From Chryseobacterium sp. Tr-659 (GTDB taxonomy: Bacteria; Bacteroidota; Bacteroidia; Flavobacteriales; Weeksellaceae), in the NCBI RefSeq assembly GCF_011752975.1, contig NZ_VWWP01000005.1, positions 280,005-344,004 on the forward strand: a stretch of 64,000 nt of DNA, in the 5' to 3' direction. Each line of letters opens with the position of its first letter. Positions within the stretch are counted from its first letter, which is position 1. The position numbers and the translations under genes are program-made. Under the pieces are notes generated by a model. That model ran no database searches. It saw only the letters and a program-made list of their open reading frames with translations, and was not told the origin of the DNA. This document shows, piece after piece, positions 19,257-28,291 of the stretch.

Positions 19257-20681
19257 ATGTTTACTGATACAATCAAAATAAAAACCGTTTCGAAAAAGAC
19301 ACTGGGAGACCTTCATACCCCAATGAATATTTATCTTAAGATCAGAGACAAATTCAGAGATACCATCCTTCTGGAAAGCTCAGATTCAAAAAGCATTGAT
19401 AACAACTTTTCCTTTATTGCGGTGAATGCCATTGCCGGAATTGAAGTAAAAAACCTTAATGAATATGAAATAAAGCTTCCCACTTCCGCTCCTGTAAAAC
19501 AATTTATTATGGAACGTAAGATCACTGATATTTTTGAAGATTTCCGAAATATCTTTAAGTGTGAAACAACCCATGATCTCATTGAACAAACAGCTCAAAG
19601 TCTTTTCGGATATACCAGTTTTGAAGCCGTACAGTTCTTTGAAAATATTAATTTAAAGGCACAAAGTCCGGAAGTAGAGATTCCTGTATTACGATACAGA
19701 TTGTACCAGTATGTTATTGCTATCAACCATTTCAATGATGAAATGTACATTATTGAAAATCAGATAGATGACGTAAAATCAGAACTCCACCTTTTAGAAA
19801 ACCTCATCAAAAACCAGAACACTCCGGTTTATCCTTTTGAAAAAACAGATCTGGAGACATCCAATATTACTGACGAAGATTATATCGAATTGGTGAAAAC
19901 AGCTCAGAAACACTGTATGAGAGGAGATGTTTTCCAATTGGTATTGAGCAGAAGATTTGAACAGAAATTCAAAGGGGATGAATTCAATGTTTACCGTGCT
20001 TTGAGAAACATTAACCCTTCCCCTTACCTATTCTACTTTGATTATGGGAATTACAAGCTATTTGGATCAAGCCCCGAAAGCCAACTTATTATAAAAAACA
20101 ACAAAGCTATTATCCATCCCATTGCCGGAACTTCTAAACGAACAGGAAATTTTGAAGCTGATCTAGAAGCTATTGAAGTTTTAAAAGCCGATCCAAAAGA
20201 AAATGCGGAACACACCATGCTGGTAGATCTTGCCAGAAACGATCTTGGAAAACTGGGTAAAAATGTCACCGTTACCAAACTGAAAGAAATCCAGCTTTTC
20301 TCCCATGTAATTCATATGGTGAGCGAAGTGACTGCTGATGTTGCTAACGACATCAATCCTCTCGAAATGGTTTCCGCCACCTTTCCACAGGGGACATTAA
20401 GCGGAGCCCCTAAACACAAAGCCTTACAGCTGATCAATCAATATGAAAAAGATTCCCGGGGATATTACGGAGGATGTATTGGAATGATTGGTCTCAATGG
20501 TACATGCAACCAGGCGATTATGATCAGAACATTCTTAAGTAAAAACAATACATTATATTATCAGGCAGGAGCCGGTCTGGTTGCCAAATCAGTTCCTGAA
20601 AATGAACTGCAGGAGGTCAATAATAAGCTGAACGCGCTAAAAAAAGCAGTGGAAAAAGCAGAAAAAATAGTTGAAAAATAA
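19257..20681 (+). CDS. trpE: Anthranilate synthase component I
   Basis: Converts chorismate to anthranilate, using ammonia delivered by TrpG; first committed step of tryptophan synthesis. Length 474 residues. The N-terminal domain carries ILLESSD near residue 40, equivalent to the LLES feedback-inhibition site where tryptophan binds. The C-terminal chorismate-binding domain shows GSSPESQL, HPIAGTSKRTG, ENAEHTMLVDLARNDLG, GTLSGAPKHKA and RGYYGGCIGMIG. It is the first enzyme gene after the attenuator. Para-aminobenzoate synthase (PabB) is excluded by context and by the LLES site. Confidence 0.96.
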   Translation: MFTDTIKIKTVSKKTLGDLHTPMNIYLKIRDKFRDTILLESSDSKSIDNNFSFIAVNAIAGIEVKNLNEYEIKLPTSAPVKQFIMERKITDIFEDFRNIFKCETTHDLIEQTAQSLFGYTSFEAVQFFENINLKAQSPEVEIPVLRYRLYQYVIAINHFNDEMYIIENQIDDVKSELHLLENLIKNQNTPVYPFEKTDLETSNITDEDYIELVKTAQKHCMRGDVFQLVLSRRFEQKFKGDEFNVYRALRNINPSPYLFYFDYGNYKLFGSSPESQLIIKNNKAIIHPIAGTSKRTGNFEADLEAIEVLKADPKENAEHTMLVDLARNDLGKLGKNVTVTKLKEIQLFSHVIHMVSEVTADVANDINPLEMVSATFPQGTLSGAPKHKALQLINQYEKDSRGYYGGCIGMIGLNGTCNQAIMIRTFLSKNNTLYYQAGAGLVAKSVPENELQEVNNKLNALKKAVEKAEKIVEK

Positions 20682-20743
20682 AAACGAGTTCCAGCCCATC
20701 AACTAACAGCAAAAACAATCAGTAACTAACTCATAAAAAAGTA

Positions 20744-21343
20744 ATGAATAACAATATAAACACTCAGCAGCCACAGCTTAAAGTTCTTGTATTCGACAAC
20801 TACGACAGCTTCACTTATAATCTCGTTCAGATTATCGAAAGGATTCTGAATCAAAGAGTGGATGTGGTAAGAAATGATGAAATTACATTGGAAGAAATCG
20901 GAAAGTATGATAAAATCATTCTCTCTCCAGGTCCCGGAATTCCTGAAGAAGCAGGCATTTTATTAGATCTGATCAGAGAATATGCTCCTACCAAAAGTAT
21001 TCTGGGAGTATGTCTTGGGCAGCAGGCCATTGCCGAAGCATTTGGAGGAAGCCTTATCAACCTGTCGGAAATTTTCCATGGTGTAGCTACTACAACGGAT
21101 ATTATAAAAGAAGACACAAAACTATTCGATGGCTTACATTCAGGGCTTGAAGTTGGAAGATACCACAGCTGGGCAGTCAATACCCAGGATTTCCCGGAAG
21201 AACTGGAAGTGACTGCCGTAGATCATGACGGAATGATCATGGCTTTACAGCATAAGACTTATGATGTGCATGGGGTACAATTTCACCCTGAAAGCATTCT
21301 GACTCCGGACGGAGAAACAATCATTAAAAATTTTCTTTTATAA
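20744..21343 (+). CDS. trpG: Anthranilate synthase component II (glutamine amidotransferase)
   Basis: Class I glutamine amidotransferase of 199 residues, supplying ammonia to TrpE. Catalytic triad visible: Cys90 (LGVCLGQQ), His181 and Glu183 (VQFHPES). The oxyanion motif SPGPG is near residue 61. The first 10 residues are polar and probably disordered. It overlaps trpD by one base (TAATG), so the two are translationally coupled. In some bacteria one such subunit also serves folate synthesis (PabA); here the position supports tryptophan. Confidence 0.95.
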   Translation: MNNNINTQQPQLKVLVFDNYDSFTYNLVQIIERILNQRVDVVRNDEITLEEIGKYDKIILSPGPGIPEEAGILLDLIREYAPTKSILGVCLGQQAIAEAFGGSLINLSEIFHGVATTTDIIKEDTKLFDGLHSGLEVGRYHSWAVNTQDFPEELEVTAVDHDGMIMALQHKTYDVHGVQFHPESILTPDGETIIKNFLL

Positions 21344-22374
21344 TGAAAACAACAGACCTCCCTTTATCAACCATAAAAGCTCCACAAATGAAAGAAATAC
21401 TACAATACCTGTTCAATCATAATACACTCTCAAAATCAGAGGCAAAAGCAACCATGATCGAGATTGCACAGAATAAATTCAATGCCGCAGAGGTAACCGC
21501 TTTCATCAGTGTTTTTCTGATGAGAAATATAACATTGAAAGAAGTGGAAGGCTTCAGAGAAGCTTTGTTACAAATGGCGGTACCTGTTCATATCAATGCT
21601 GAAAACGCTATTGATATTGTAGGAACAGGAGGTGACGGAAAAAACACAATCAATATATCAACATTGGCAAGCTTTGTAGTGGCCGGGGCCGGGCAGAAAG
21701 TAACAAAACATGGAAATTATGGGGCTTCCACCATTACAGGCTCATCCAATGTGATGGAAGAACTGGGGTATCAGTTTAAAAATAATTCGGATCAATTGAA
21801 TGAAGAACTTGAAAAAGCAAACATCTGCTTTTTACATGCCCCATACTTCCACCCGGCTTTACAATCTGTAGGGTTATTGAGAAAATCTTTAGGGTTAAGA
21901 ACCTTCTTCAACCTTTTAGGTCCGTTGGTAAACCCTGCAAAACCTCAACATTCCATGATCGGGGTCTACAACCTTGAGATTGCAAGAATTTATCAATATC
22001 TATTACAAAATGAAGAAAGAGAATTCATTCTTGTTCATGGATTGGATGGTTATGACGAAATAAGTTTAACACATGACACCAAAATTATTACGAAAAACGG
22101 AGAAGAAATTTATTCTGCGGAAGATCTGGGCTTTAATCCGGTAACGTTGGAGGATATCAAAGCGGGAGATACAATTCAGGAAACAGCAAAAATTTTCATG
22201 AATATTCTTGAAGGAAAAGGCACCGAACAACAAAACTCAGTGATTTTGGCCAATGCATCCGTAGCACTTTACAATACTCATAAATTCGGTAGTTATGATG
22301 ATTGTCTCCTTCTTGCTCAGGAAAGCTTACAAAGTGGAAAAGCACTCAACAGTTTTGAGCTTTTGATTCAATAA
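21343..22374 (+). CDS. trpD: Anthranilate phosphoribosyltransferase
   Basis: Transfers phosphoribosyl from PRPP to anthranilate. Length 343 residues. Seen: PRPP-binding GTGGDGKNTINIST (about residues 90-103), KHGNYGASTITGSSNVME, and the later domain with LLGPLVNPAKP. The start overlapping trpG is used. An alternative Met 15 codons later (MKEILQYLFNH) matches the usual family N-terminus better, but coupling favours the first. Not fused to trpG, unlike E. coli. Confidence 0.95.
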   Translation: MKTTDLPLSTIKAPQMKEILQYLFNHNTLSKSEAKATMIEIAQNKFNAAEVTAFISVFLMRNITLKEVEGFREALLQMAVPVHINAENAIDIVGTGGDGKNTINISTLASFVVAGAGQKVTKHGNYGASTITGSSNVMEELGYQFKNNSDQLNEELEKANICFLHAPYFHPALQSVGLLRKSLGLRTFFNLLGPLVNPAKPQHSMIGVYNLEIARIYQYLLQNEEREFILVHGLDGYDEISLTHDTKIITKNGEEIYSAEDLGFNPVTLEDIKAGDTIQETAKIFMNILEGKGTEQQNSVILANASVALYNTHKFGSYDDCLLLAQESLQSGKALNSFELLIQ

Positions 22375-22432
22375 ATAAAGAAAATATAAGTTTTTTAATC
22401 ACAACCCAGGATTCTCATCTCAAACACAAAAA

Positions 22433-23206
22433 ATGACTATACTAGATAAAATTATTGAAAGAAAAAAGGAAGAAATTACAACATCAAAGTCAAATATTTC
22501 TCTTGAACACTTAAAAAACACTGAGTTTTTTGGACGCAAAACCTATTCTCTGAAAGACTCTGTGAAAAATAAAAGTGGAATTATCGCTGAATTTAAAAGA
22601 CAATCTCCTTCAAAAGGAATGATCAACAACCGTGTTCAGCCGCTGGAAGTAGTTTCTGCTTATGAAAGCTTCGGAGCCAGTGGAATTTCTATCCTTACCG
22701 ACAAAGATTTTTTCGGAGGAGATTTTAATGATATACTCAAGGTTAGAGATCAAATTAAAATTCCTATTCTTCGAAAAGATTTTATGATTGATGAATATCA
22801 GTTTTATGAAGCCAAAAGCATTGGAGCTGATGTTGTTTTACTAATTGCATCCTGTCTTTCCCCCAATCAGGTTCAGGAGTTTACCCAACTTGCTCATGAA
22901 CTGGAAATGGAAGTTCTTCTAGAAATTCACACCGAGGATGAGTTGAAACACTTCCATTCAACAATTGATCTGGTTGGAATTAATAACAGAAACTTAAAAG
23001 ATTTTAAAGTGGATTTACAACACTCCGTTCAGTTGAAAAACCTTCTTCCAAAAGATGTTTTATCTGTTGCGGAAAGCGGTATTTATCATCTTGAAGATTT
23101 TAAATTTTTAAAACAAAAAGGATTCGACGGTTTCCTGATGGGAGAATATTTTATGAAAAATACAGATCCTGCCAAAGCATTTGAAGATTTCTCAATACAG
23201 ATTTAA
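22433..23206 (+). CDS. trpC: Indole-3-glycerol phosphate synthase
   Basis: TIM-barrel enzyme of 257 residues that closes the indole ring from 1-(o-carboxyphenylamino)-1-deoxyribulose-5-phosphate. Seen: IAEFKRQSPSKG (substrate and catalytic Lys), LRKDFMIDEYQ, GINNRNLKDFKVD and SVAESGI, all family signatures. Separate from trpF, whereas E. coli has the fused form. A 58-base gap separates it from trpD. Confidence 0.95.
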   Translation: MTILDKIIERKKEEITTSKSNISLEHLKNTEFFGRKTYSLKDSVKNKSGIIAEFKRQSPSKGMINNRVQPLEVVSAYESFGASGISILTDKDFFGGDFNDILKVRDQIKIPILRKDFMIDEYQFYEAKSIGADVVLLIASCLSPNQVQEFTQLAHELEMEVLLEIHTEDELKHFHSTIDLVGINNRNLKDFKVDLQHSVQLKNLLPKDVLSVAESGIYHLEDFKFLKQKGFDGFLMGEYFMKNTDPAKAFEDFSIQI

Positions 23207-23226
23207 TATATAAAATAGCCATAAAA

Positions 23227-23907
23227 ATGAACCTGCAACCTGCCCACCTCCCTAAACTCAAAGTCTGCGGTCTCACAAAACCTGATCAGATTCAGGAGCT
23301 GATAGCAATGAATGTAGATTTCCTTGGTTTTATCTTTTATGAAAAATCACCAAGGTATGTTTTGAATCATATGAGCCTGGAAGCTATTTCAGCTATTGAT
23401 CATCAAGGAAAAACCGGGGTTTTCGTCAATGAAAAAATTGATACAGTGGCAGAGATTGCTCAAAAAGCCGGATTGAATTTTATTCAGCTCCATGGTGATG
23501 AAAGCGGTGATTTTATTATAGAGTTAAGAAAGACGTTAAACCCTGAAACAGCAATCATCAAAGCCATCAGAATCGGGAACAATGATGCAGAAAATAAAGA
23601 TAAAATTGTCAAACTGATCTCTAAAGAAAATAATTTGAAGTATATCAATTACTATCTGTTTGATACAGACAGTAAAGCTTTCGGAGGAACAGGGCAACAA
23701 TTTGACTGGAGTTTATTAAATGACCTGGAAATCCCTCTTCCCTACTTTTTAAGCGGAGGTATTTCAGAAGAAAATGTTGAAAACATGAAAATATTGCGCC
23801 AGCAGCCTTTTGCTTTGGATATCAATTCAAAATTTGAAACAGCCCCGGGAAATAAAAATATAGATAACATAAAAAAGTTTAAGACCTTGTATCAGCAAAA
23901 TATATAA
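23227..23907 (+). CDS. trpF: Phosphoribosylanthranilate isomerase
   Basis: TIM-barrel isomerase of 226 residues performing the Amadori rearrangement of phosphoribosylanthranilate. Seen: the N-terminal KVCGLTKPDQI with the catalytic Cys, GFIFYEKSPRYV, QLHGDES, FDTDSKAFGGTGQQFDW with the general acid Asp, and the phosphate-binding SGGISEENV. Slightly longer than many family members (about 205) because of an insertion near residues 125-140. It lies 20 bases after trpC in the trp operon. Confidence 0.95.
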   Translation: MNLQPAHLPKLKVCGLTKPDQIQELIAMNVDFLGFIFYEKSPRYVLNHMSLEAISAIDHQGKTGVFVNEKIDTVAEIAQKAGLNFIQLHGDESGDFIIELRKTLNPETAIIKAIRIGNNDAENKDKIVKLISKENNLKYINYYLFDTDSKAFGGTGQQFDWSLLNDLEIPLPYFLSGGISEENVENMKILRQQPFALDINSKFETAPGNKNIDNIKKFKTLYQQNI

Positions 23908-23922
23908 ATTAAAAAACACACA

Positions 23923-24435
23923 ATGATGAACATACATTTACTAAAAAAGACATTTTACAAAACATTATTTCCTCCTAAATTTGGAAATAATAGAATCCAG
24001 ACACTCTATCACTTTATTGCGCAGAACGACAATAATACAGAACATTGGGAAGTAGGTGGATTATTGTCTGATTTTATCAGTATTATTAAGGATTTTGAAA
24101 AGAATGATATTCAGTATTTTTTTGAGAGGATCAGCCTATGGAACAGCTATTATCTGGTTATTATTTCGGATAAATTTTTAGAAACCCATGTCAGATCAAG
24201 CATAAAATACGATTTAGGACTAATTTACGCCAAAATATTTCTGCTTTACGAAGATTCTGATCCTTATTATTTAATTGACAATCTGGAAATTGCTATTACA
24301 ATGTATCAGTCAAAAATAGATAAAGCAACCTTAGTTGATCTGACTCATAAAATTGAGTTATTATATTATAAAAAACTGATTACCAAACAGCAGTATGATT
24401 ACCATCTTACATTTATTAATAGTTTAAACCCATGA
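23923..24435 (+). CDS. Uncharacterised protein within the trp operon
   Basis: A 170-residue, probably all-helical soluble protein with no signal sequence and no domain I recognise. Features: basic N-terminus (LLKKTFYKTLFPPKFGNNRI), aromatic helices (YFFERISLWNSYYLVII) and a C-terminal helix-rich YYKKLITKQQYDYHL. It starts 15 bases after trpF and its stop overlaps the next gene (ATGA), so it is part of the trp transcript. Base composition is AT-rich like its neighbours, with no sign of recent transfer. A role in tryptophan synthesis is possible but unsupported beyond position. Confidence 0.72.
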   Translation: MMNIHLLKKTFYKTLFPPKFGNNRIQTLYHFIAQNDNNTEHWEVGGLLSDFISIIKDFEKNDIQYFFERISLWNSYYLVIISDKFLETHVRSSIKYDLGLIYAKIFLLYEDSDPYYLIDNLEIAITMYQSKIDKATLVDLTHKIELLYYKKLITKQQYDYHLTFINSLNP

Positions 24436-24977
24436 AATATCAAATAAAAGAAGCCAAAGATTTAAAAGAAAAAGAGATCGAACATATTTTGCATCTCTGG
24501 GACGTATCTGCCTGGAACACGATGAAATCTGCCTATTTTCGTACTTTTTTTAAAGATTCGGAATTTCATTTTCTGATGGATACTGATGAAAATATACTGG
24601 CGGTTCTCCGGGTAAACTTTGATTTCACCTTAAAAATATCTGATAAAGATTATTCTTTTGCAGAAGTTGTAGGATTGGTGGCCGCGCATGAGAAAAAAGG
24701 ATATGGAGCTGCACTGGTTCGCCATTTTAAAGATGATACTGCCCAAAAAAATATGGACACCATTGGGTTTTGCCATTCGGACCTTCGCCCGTTTTATGAA
24801 AAATGTAATATTGAAATCCTCCACGACAAAGCCAAAATGATCAAAGAAAATATCGGCTCAGAATGGATTAATTCTGAAGATGATGATATTTTGATTTTTA
24901 ATTTAAACAAGGAAAGAAAAGAACTGCTCAATCAGCTGAGCACACAAAACAATGCTTATTTAATCACTAAAGAATAA
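24432..24977 (+). CDS. GNAT-fold N-acetyltransferase within the trp operon
   Basis: A 181-residue protein with a GNAT-like acetyl-CoA binding stretch: [21 protein letters not shown] (about residues 76-96) fits motif A (Q/RxxGxG/A relaxed to KKGYGAA). An N-terminal beta-alpha region ([18 protein letters not shown]) and motif B-like [16 protein letters not shown] follow. It overlaps the preceding unknown gene by 4 bases and ends 4 bases before trpB, so it is tightly embedded between trpF and trpB. The acetyl acceptor is unknown; modification of a tryptophan-pathway metabolite or enzyme is only a hypothesis. Confidence 0.74.
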   Translation: MKYQIKEAKDLKEKEIEHILHLWDVSAWNTMKSAYFRTFFKDSEFHFLMDTDENILAVLRVNFDFTLKISDKDYSFAEVVGLVAAHEKKGYGAALVRHFKDDTAQKNMDTIGFCHSDLRPFYEKCNIEILHDKAKMIKENIGSEWINSEDDDILIFNLNKERKELLNQLSTQNNAYLITKE

Positions 24978-24981
24978 AGAA

Positions 24982-26172
24982 ATGAATTATAAAAACCCTG
25001 ATGAACATGGATATTATGGTGAATTCGGAGGAGCATTTATCCCCGAAATGCTTTATCCTAATGTAGAAGAATTACAAAAAAATTATCTTGAAATCATTGA
25101 ATCTGAAGAATTTCAGACCGAGTATCAGGATCTGCTTAAAAATTATGTAGGAAGGGCGACACCATTGTATTTTGCCAAAAATCTGAGTGCAAAATATCAG
25201 ACTCAGATCTACCTGAAAAGAGAAGATCTTAATCATACCGGAGCGCATAAAATCAATAATGCACTGGGGCAGGTTCTTTTGGCAAAACGACTGGGAAAAA
25301 CAAGAATTATTGCTGAAACAGGTGCCGGGCAACATGGGGTGGCCACTGCTACAGCCTGTGCTCTCTTAGGTCTTGAATGCATTGTTTACATGGGAGAAAT
25401 CGATATCCAGAGACAAGCCCCCAATGTCGCAAGAATGAAAATGCTGGGAGCAGAAGTAGTAGCTGCCACTTCAGGTTCAAAAACACTAAAAGATGCGGTA
25501 AATGAAGCATTAAGAGACTGGATCAACAATCCTGTGACCACTCATTACGTGATTGGAAGTGTAGTAGGCCCTCATCCTTTTCCGGATCTTGTGGCAAGAT
25601 TCCAGAGTATTATTTCCAAAGAAATTAAAGAACAGCTTAAAGAAAAGATTGGAAGAGAAAATCCTGATTATGTGATTGCCTGTGTAGGCGGAGGAAGCAA
25701 TGCTGCCGGAACTTTCTATCATTTTGTAGAAGAACAGGAGGTAAAAATCATTGCTGCCGAAGCCGGCGGTCTTGGTGTTAACTCAGGAAAATCTGCAGCA
25801 ACCACTTTTTTAGGAACTCTTGGAGTGCTTCATGGAAGTAAAAGTCTCGTAATGCAGACAGAAGACGGGCAGGTAATAGAACCACATTCCATCTCCGCAG
25901 GATTAGATTATCCGGGAATCGGGCCTTTCCATGCACATTTGTTTAAAGAAAAACGAGCAGAATTTTTCAGTATCAATGATGATGAAGCCTTGAAATGTGC
26001 TTTTGAGCTTACCAAACTGGAAGGAATTATCCCCGCTCTGGAAAGCGCTCACGCTCTTGCTGTTTTAGACAAAAAGAAATTTAATGAAAATGACATTGTA
26101 GTTATTTGTCTGAGCGGACGTGGAGACAAGGATATGGAAACCTATTTAAAGAAATTAGATGCCGGAAATTAG
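24982..26172 (+). CDS. trpB: Tryptophan synthase beta chain
   Basis: PLP enzyme of 396 residues condensing indole with serine, working as an alpha2-beta2 complex with TrpA. Seen: the PLP lysine Lys90 in [29 protein letters not shown] with the catalytic Glu, the phosphate-binding GGGSNAAG, and the C-terminal LSGRGDKDM. The sequence begins with the TrpB1-type N-terminus ([14 protein letters not shown]), not the divergent TrpB2 type. Only 4 bases separate it from the GNAT gene. Confidence 0.97.
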   Translation: MNYKNPDEHGYYGEFGGAFIPEMLYPNVEELQKNYLEIIESEEFQTEYQDLLKNYVGRATPLYFAKNLSAKYQTQIYLKREDLNHTGAHKINNALGQVLLAKRLGKTRIIAETGAGQHGVATATACALLGLECIVYMGEIDIQRQAPNVARMKMLGAEVVAATSGSKTLKDAVNEALRDWINNPVTTHYVIGSVVGPHPFPDLVARFQSIISKEIKEQLKEKIGRENPDYVIACVGGGSNAAGTFYHFVEEQEVKIIAAEAGGLGVNSGKSAATTFLGTLGVLHGSKSLVMQTEDGQVIEPHSISAGLDYPGIGPFHAHLFKEKRAEFFSINDDEALKCAFELTKLEGIIPALESAHALAVLDKKKFNENDIVVICLSGRGDKDMETYLKKLDAGN

Positions 26173-26244
26173 TACAATATTACTCGGAAACAACATTCAT
26201 CTTCTAATTTTTAACCTCTAATTTCTAACCTCTATAACAAGGAA
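26173..26244 (+). repeat. Pyrimidine-rich intergenic direct repeat between trpB and trpA
   Basis: The 72-base gap contains two imperfect copies of TAATTTYTAACCTCT (about 26205-26233). I recall similar TCTAATTTCTAAC-type tags in other flavobacterial spacers; their role is unknown. No promoter or terminator is evident, so trpA is expected to be read with trpB. Confidence 0.4.
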
Positions 26245-26979
26245 ATGAAAAAACTAAACATCTATTTCACAGCCGGAATTCCTCAATTGGAAGATACAGC
26301 TGATATTATAAAACTAATCCAGGACTCCGGAGCTGATATGATCGAAATCGGAATGCCTTATTCTGATCCTGTAGCAGACGGACCTGTAATCCAGAAAGCC
26401 CATGAACTGGCTTTGCAAAACGGAATGACAATTGAGAAACTGTTATCTCAATTAAAAGCAGTCAAAAATGAAATCAAAATTCCAATTATTCTGATGGGAT
26501 ATATCAATCCCGTATTGAGTTTCGGATTTGAAAAATTCTGTGCAGCATGTTCCGAAAGCGGAGTTTCAGGATTGATTCTTCCCGACCTTCCTCCTATTGA
26601 GTTTGAGAAAAATTACCAGCATATTTTAAAACAATACAATCTCAATTTCACTTTTCTGGTAACGCCGGAAACTTCTGATGAAAGGATACTCTATCTTGAT
26701 TCTCTGAGCTCAGGTTTTCTGTATGCGGTAAGTTCATCCTCAACAACCGGAAATGAAAATGCCGTGTTAAAAAATGAGAACTACCTTTCCAGACTGGCTT
26801 CTCTTCCTCTGAAGAATCCTGTAATGATAGGATTCGGAATTAAGTCTAAAGCAGATTTTGAAAATGTAACGGAAAAAGCAGACGGAGGAATTATTGGAAC
26901 TGCTTTTGTGAATATTCTGCTGCAGGATAAAGACTGGAAGAAAAGCGCCATAGATTTTATCCATTCCATAAAAGGGTAA
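26245..26979 (+). CDS. trpA: Tryptophan synthase alpha chain
   Basis: TIM-barrel enzyme of 244 residues splitting indole-3-glycerol phosphate to indole, which is channelled to TrpB. The catalytic Glu34 and Asp45 are in IEIGMPYSDPVADGP. The phosphate-binding region GADGGIIGT-like (ADGGIIGTAFV) is near residue 213. It is about 20 residues shorter than the E. coli protein. Last biosynthetic gene of the trp operon. Confidence 0.95.
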   Translation: MKKLNIYFTAGIPQLEDTADIIKLIQDSGADMIEIGMPYSDPVADGPVIQKAHELALQNGMTIEKLLSQLKAVKNEIKIPIILMGYINPVLSFGFEKFCAACSESGVSGLILPDLPPIEFEKNYQHILKQYNLNFTFLVTPETSDERILYLDSLSSGFLYAVSSSSTTGNENAVLKNENYLSRLASLPLKNPVMIGFGIKSKADFENVTEKADGGIIGTAFVNILLQDKDWKKSAIDFIHSIKG

Positions 26980-27010
26980 AATTCACTAAATTTGTATATC
27001 AAAAATTGAA

Positions 27011-27739
27011 ATGAATACAAATCAAAATAAAGCAGTAGAATTTGAAGATCTGGGTATCAAAGAATATCAGCCAGCCTGGGATTATCAGGAACAACTGATG
27101 AAATCTATTATTGATACCAAAATAAAAAACAGAGATCTTCCGGAAGAAGAACATACCACCACTCCGAATCACCTTCTTTTTGTAGAGCATCCCCATGTTT
27201 ATACTTTGGGAAAAAGCGGACATGAAGAAAATATGCTTGCCGGCATCGATAAACTGAAAGAAATTGATGCTACTTTCGTAAAAGTAAACCGCGGTGGTGA
27301 TATTACTTATCACGGTTACGGACAGGTTGTAGGGTATCCTATCCTTGATCTTGAAAACTTTTTTACAGATATTCATCTGTATATGAGAAATCTGGAAGAA
27401 GTGATCATCAGAACCATGGCAGAATACGGCCTTAAAGGTGAACGGTCTCAGGGCGAAACAGGGGTTTGGCTGGATGTAGGAAAACCTTACGCAAGAAAGA
27501 TCTGTGCTATGGGCGTAAAAGCGTCGCGCTGGGTTACTTTACATGGTTTTGCTTTGAATGTAAATACAGATATGCGTTATTTTGAATACATTATTCCATG
27601 CGGAATCAAAGATAAACAGGTTACTTCCTTAAAAAGAGAACTTGAAAGAGAGCTGACACCCCAGGAAATGGAAGAACTGAAAGCCAAACTAAGAAAACAT
27701 TTCGTAGAGGTCTTCCAGGCAGAACTGATCTATAAATAA
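27011..27739 (+). CDS. lipB: Lipoyl(octanoyl) transferase
   Basis: Transfers octanoyl from acyl carrier protein to the lipoyl domains of E2 subunits and GcvH. Length 242 residues. Seen: VKVNRGGDITYHGYGQVVGYPI (acyl-binding region), catalytic Lys163 in ARKICAMGVKA, HGFALNV, and catalytic Cys197 in IIPCGIKD. It starts 31 bases after trpA with no terminator between and is followed by a clear one. It may therefore be partly transcribed from the trp operon, although function links it to lipoate metabolism. Confidence 0.95.
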   Translation: MNTNQNKAVEFEDLGIKEYQPAWDYQEQLMKSIIDTKIKNRDLPEEEHTTTPNHLLFVEHPHVYTLGKSGHEENMLAGIDKLKEIDATFVKVNRGGDITYHGYGQVVGYPILDLENFFTDIHLYMRNLEEVIIRTMAEYGLKGERSQGETGVWLDVGKPYARKICAMGVKASRWVTLHGFALNVNTDMRYFEYIIPCGIKDKQVTSLKRELERELTPQEMEELKAKLRKHFVEVFQAELIYK

Positions 27740-27764
27740 TACAAATTAAGATGTACTCATCATA

Positions 27765-27796
27765 AACCAGTTTCAATAATTGAAGCTGGTTTTTTA
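27765..27796 (+). terminator. Terminator after lipB / trp operon
   Basis: Stem AACCAGTTTCAA with TTGAAGCTGGTT (one G-T pair) and a short TAA loop, followed by six T. It lies 25 bases after the lipB stop. Confidence 0.88.
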
Positions 27797-28291
27797 GTTT
27801 AAATTATACCCTGATGATCAGAACATTTAGATCCTACAGAATCTAAACCGTTTTATTTATAATTTGAAAATCAAAGGCTTCAAAACCCTAAGTGTACTTC
27901 TTAAACATTCAAGTATCTAAAAATTCCTACATGTTAAAAAAGGCTTAATGATGTTGGAAAATAATGTTATTTTGTGAAATCGGCTGGATTCTTAAGAAAT
28001 GACACAATCGAAACCGAGGTCTTATCCACAGTTTGTCATTCCTAAGGAATCCAGACTACAAAATTCAAATTTCCATTATTCTAACATTTTATCTTTTCCC
28101 TGAGTTATACCATTAAAATCATTGGGTTTTTAGCCCTTTTTAATATCATAAAATCAAAGAATTTGTAGAATTTATTTATTTTTTGAAAAAATTTCTTGTA
28201 TATATTTTAATTTTTATTAATTTTAAAATCACAAAATAGTGAACTATTATCAAGTAGTTTACGACTCATCAACCACTAAATTATAATAATT
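27797..28291. other. Long intergenic region upstream of the protein-glutaminase gene
   Basis: About 500 AT-rich bases with no convincing protein gene. It contains a REP-like hairpin (27985-28053) and, further on, T-rich DNA that must hold the promoter of the protease-like gene at 28292. A TTTTTTG near 28180 and a TATTTTAA near 28203 are weak candidate elements. A small AACTA/TAGTT inverted repeat lies around 28243-28260, shortly before the start codon. Confidence 0.5.
27985..28053. repeat. REP-like palindromic element
   Basis: Arms TGGATTCTTAAGAAATGACA (27985-28004) and TGTCATTCCTAAGGAATCCA (28034-28053) are complementary at 17 of 20 positions, separated by 29 bases. It lies between a terminator and an unrelated gene. 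The arm sequence resembles palindromes I recall as dispersed in Chryseobacterium spacers. It could be a REP element or a cold or stress RNA hairpin. Confidence 0.6.
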
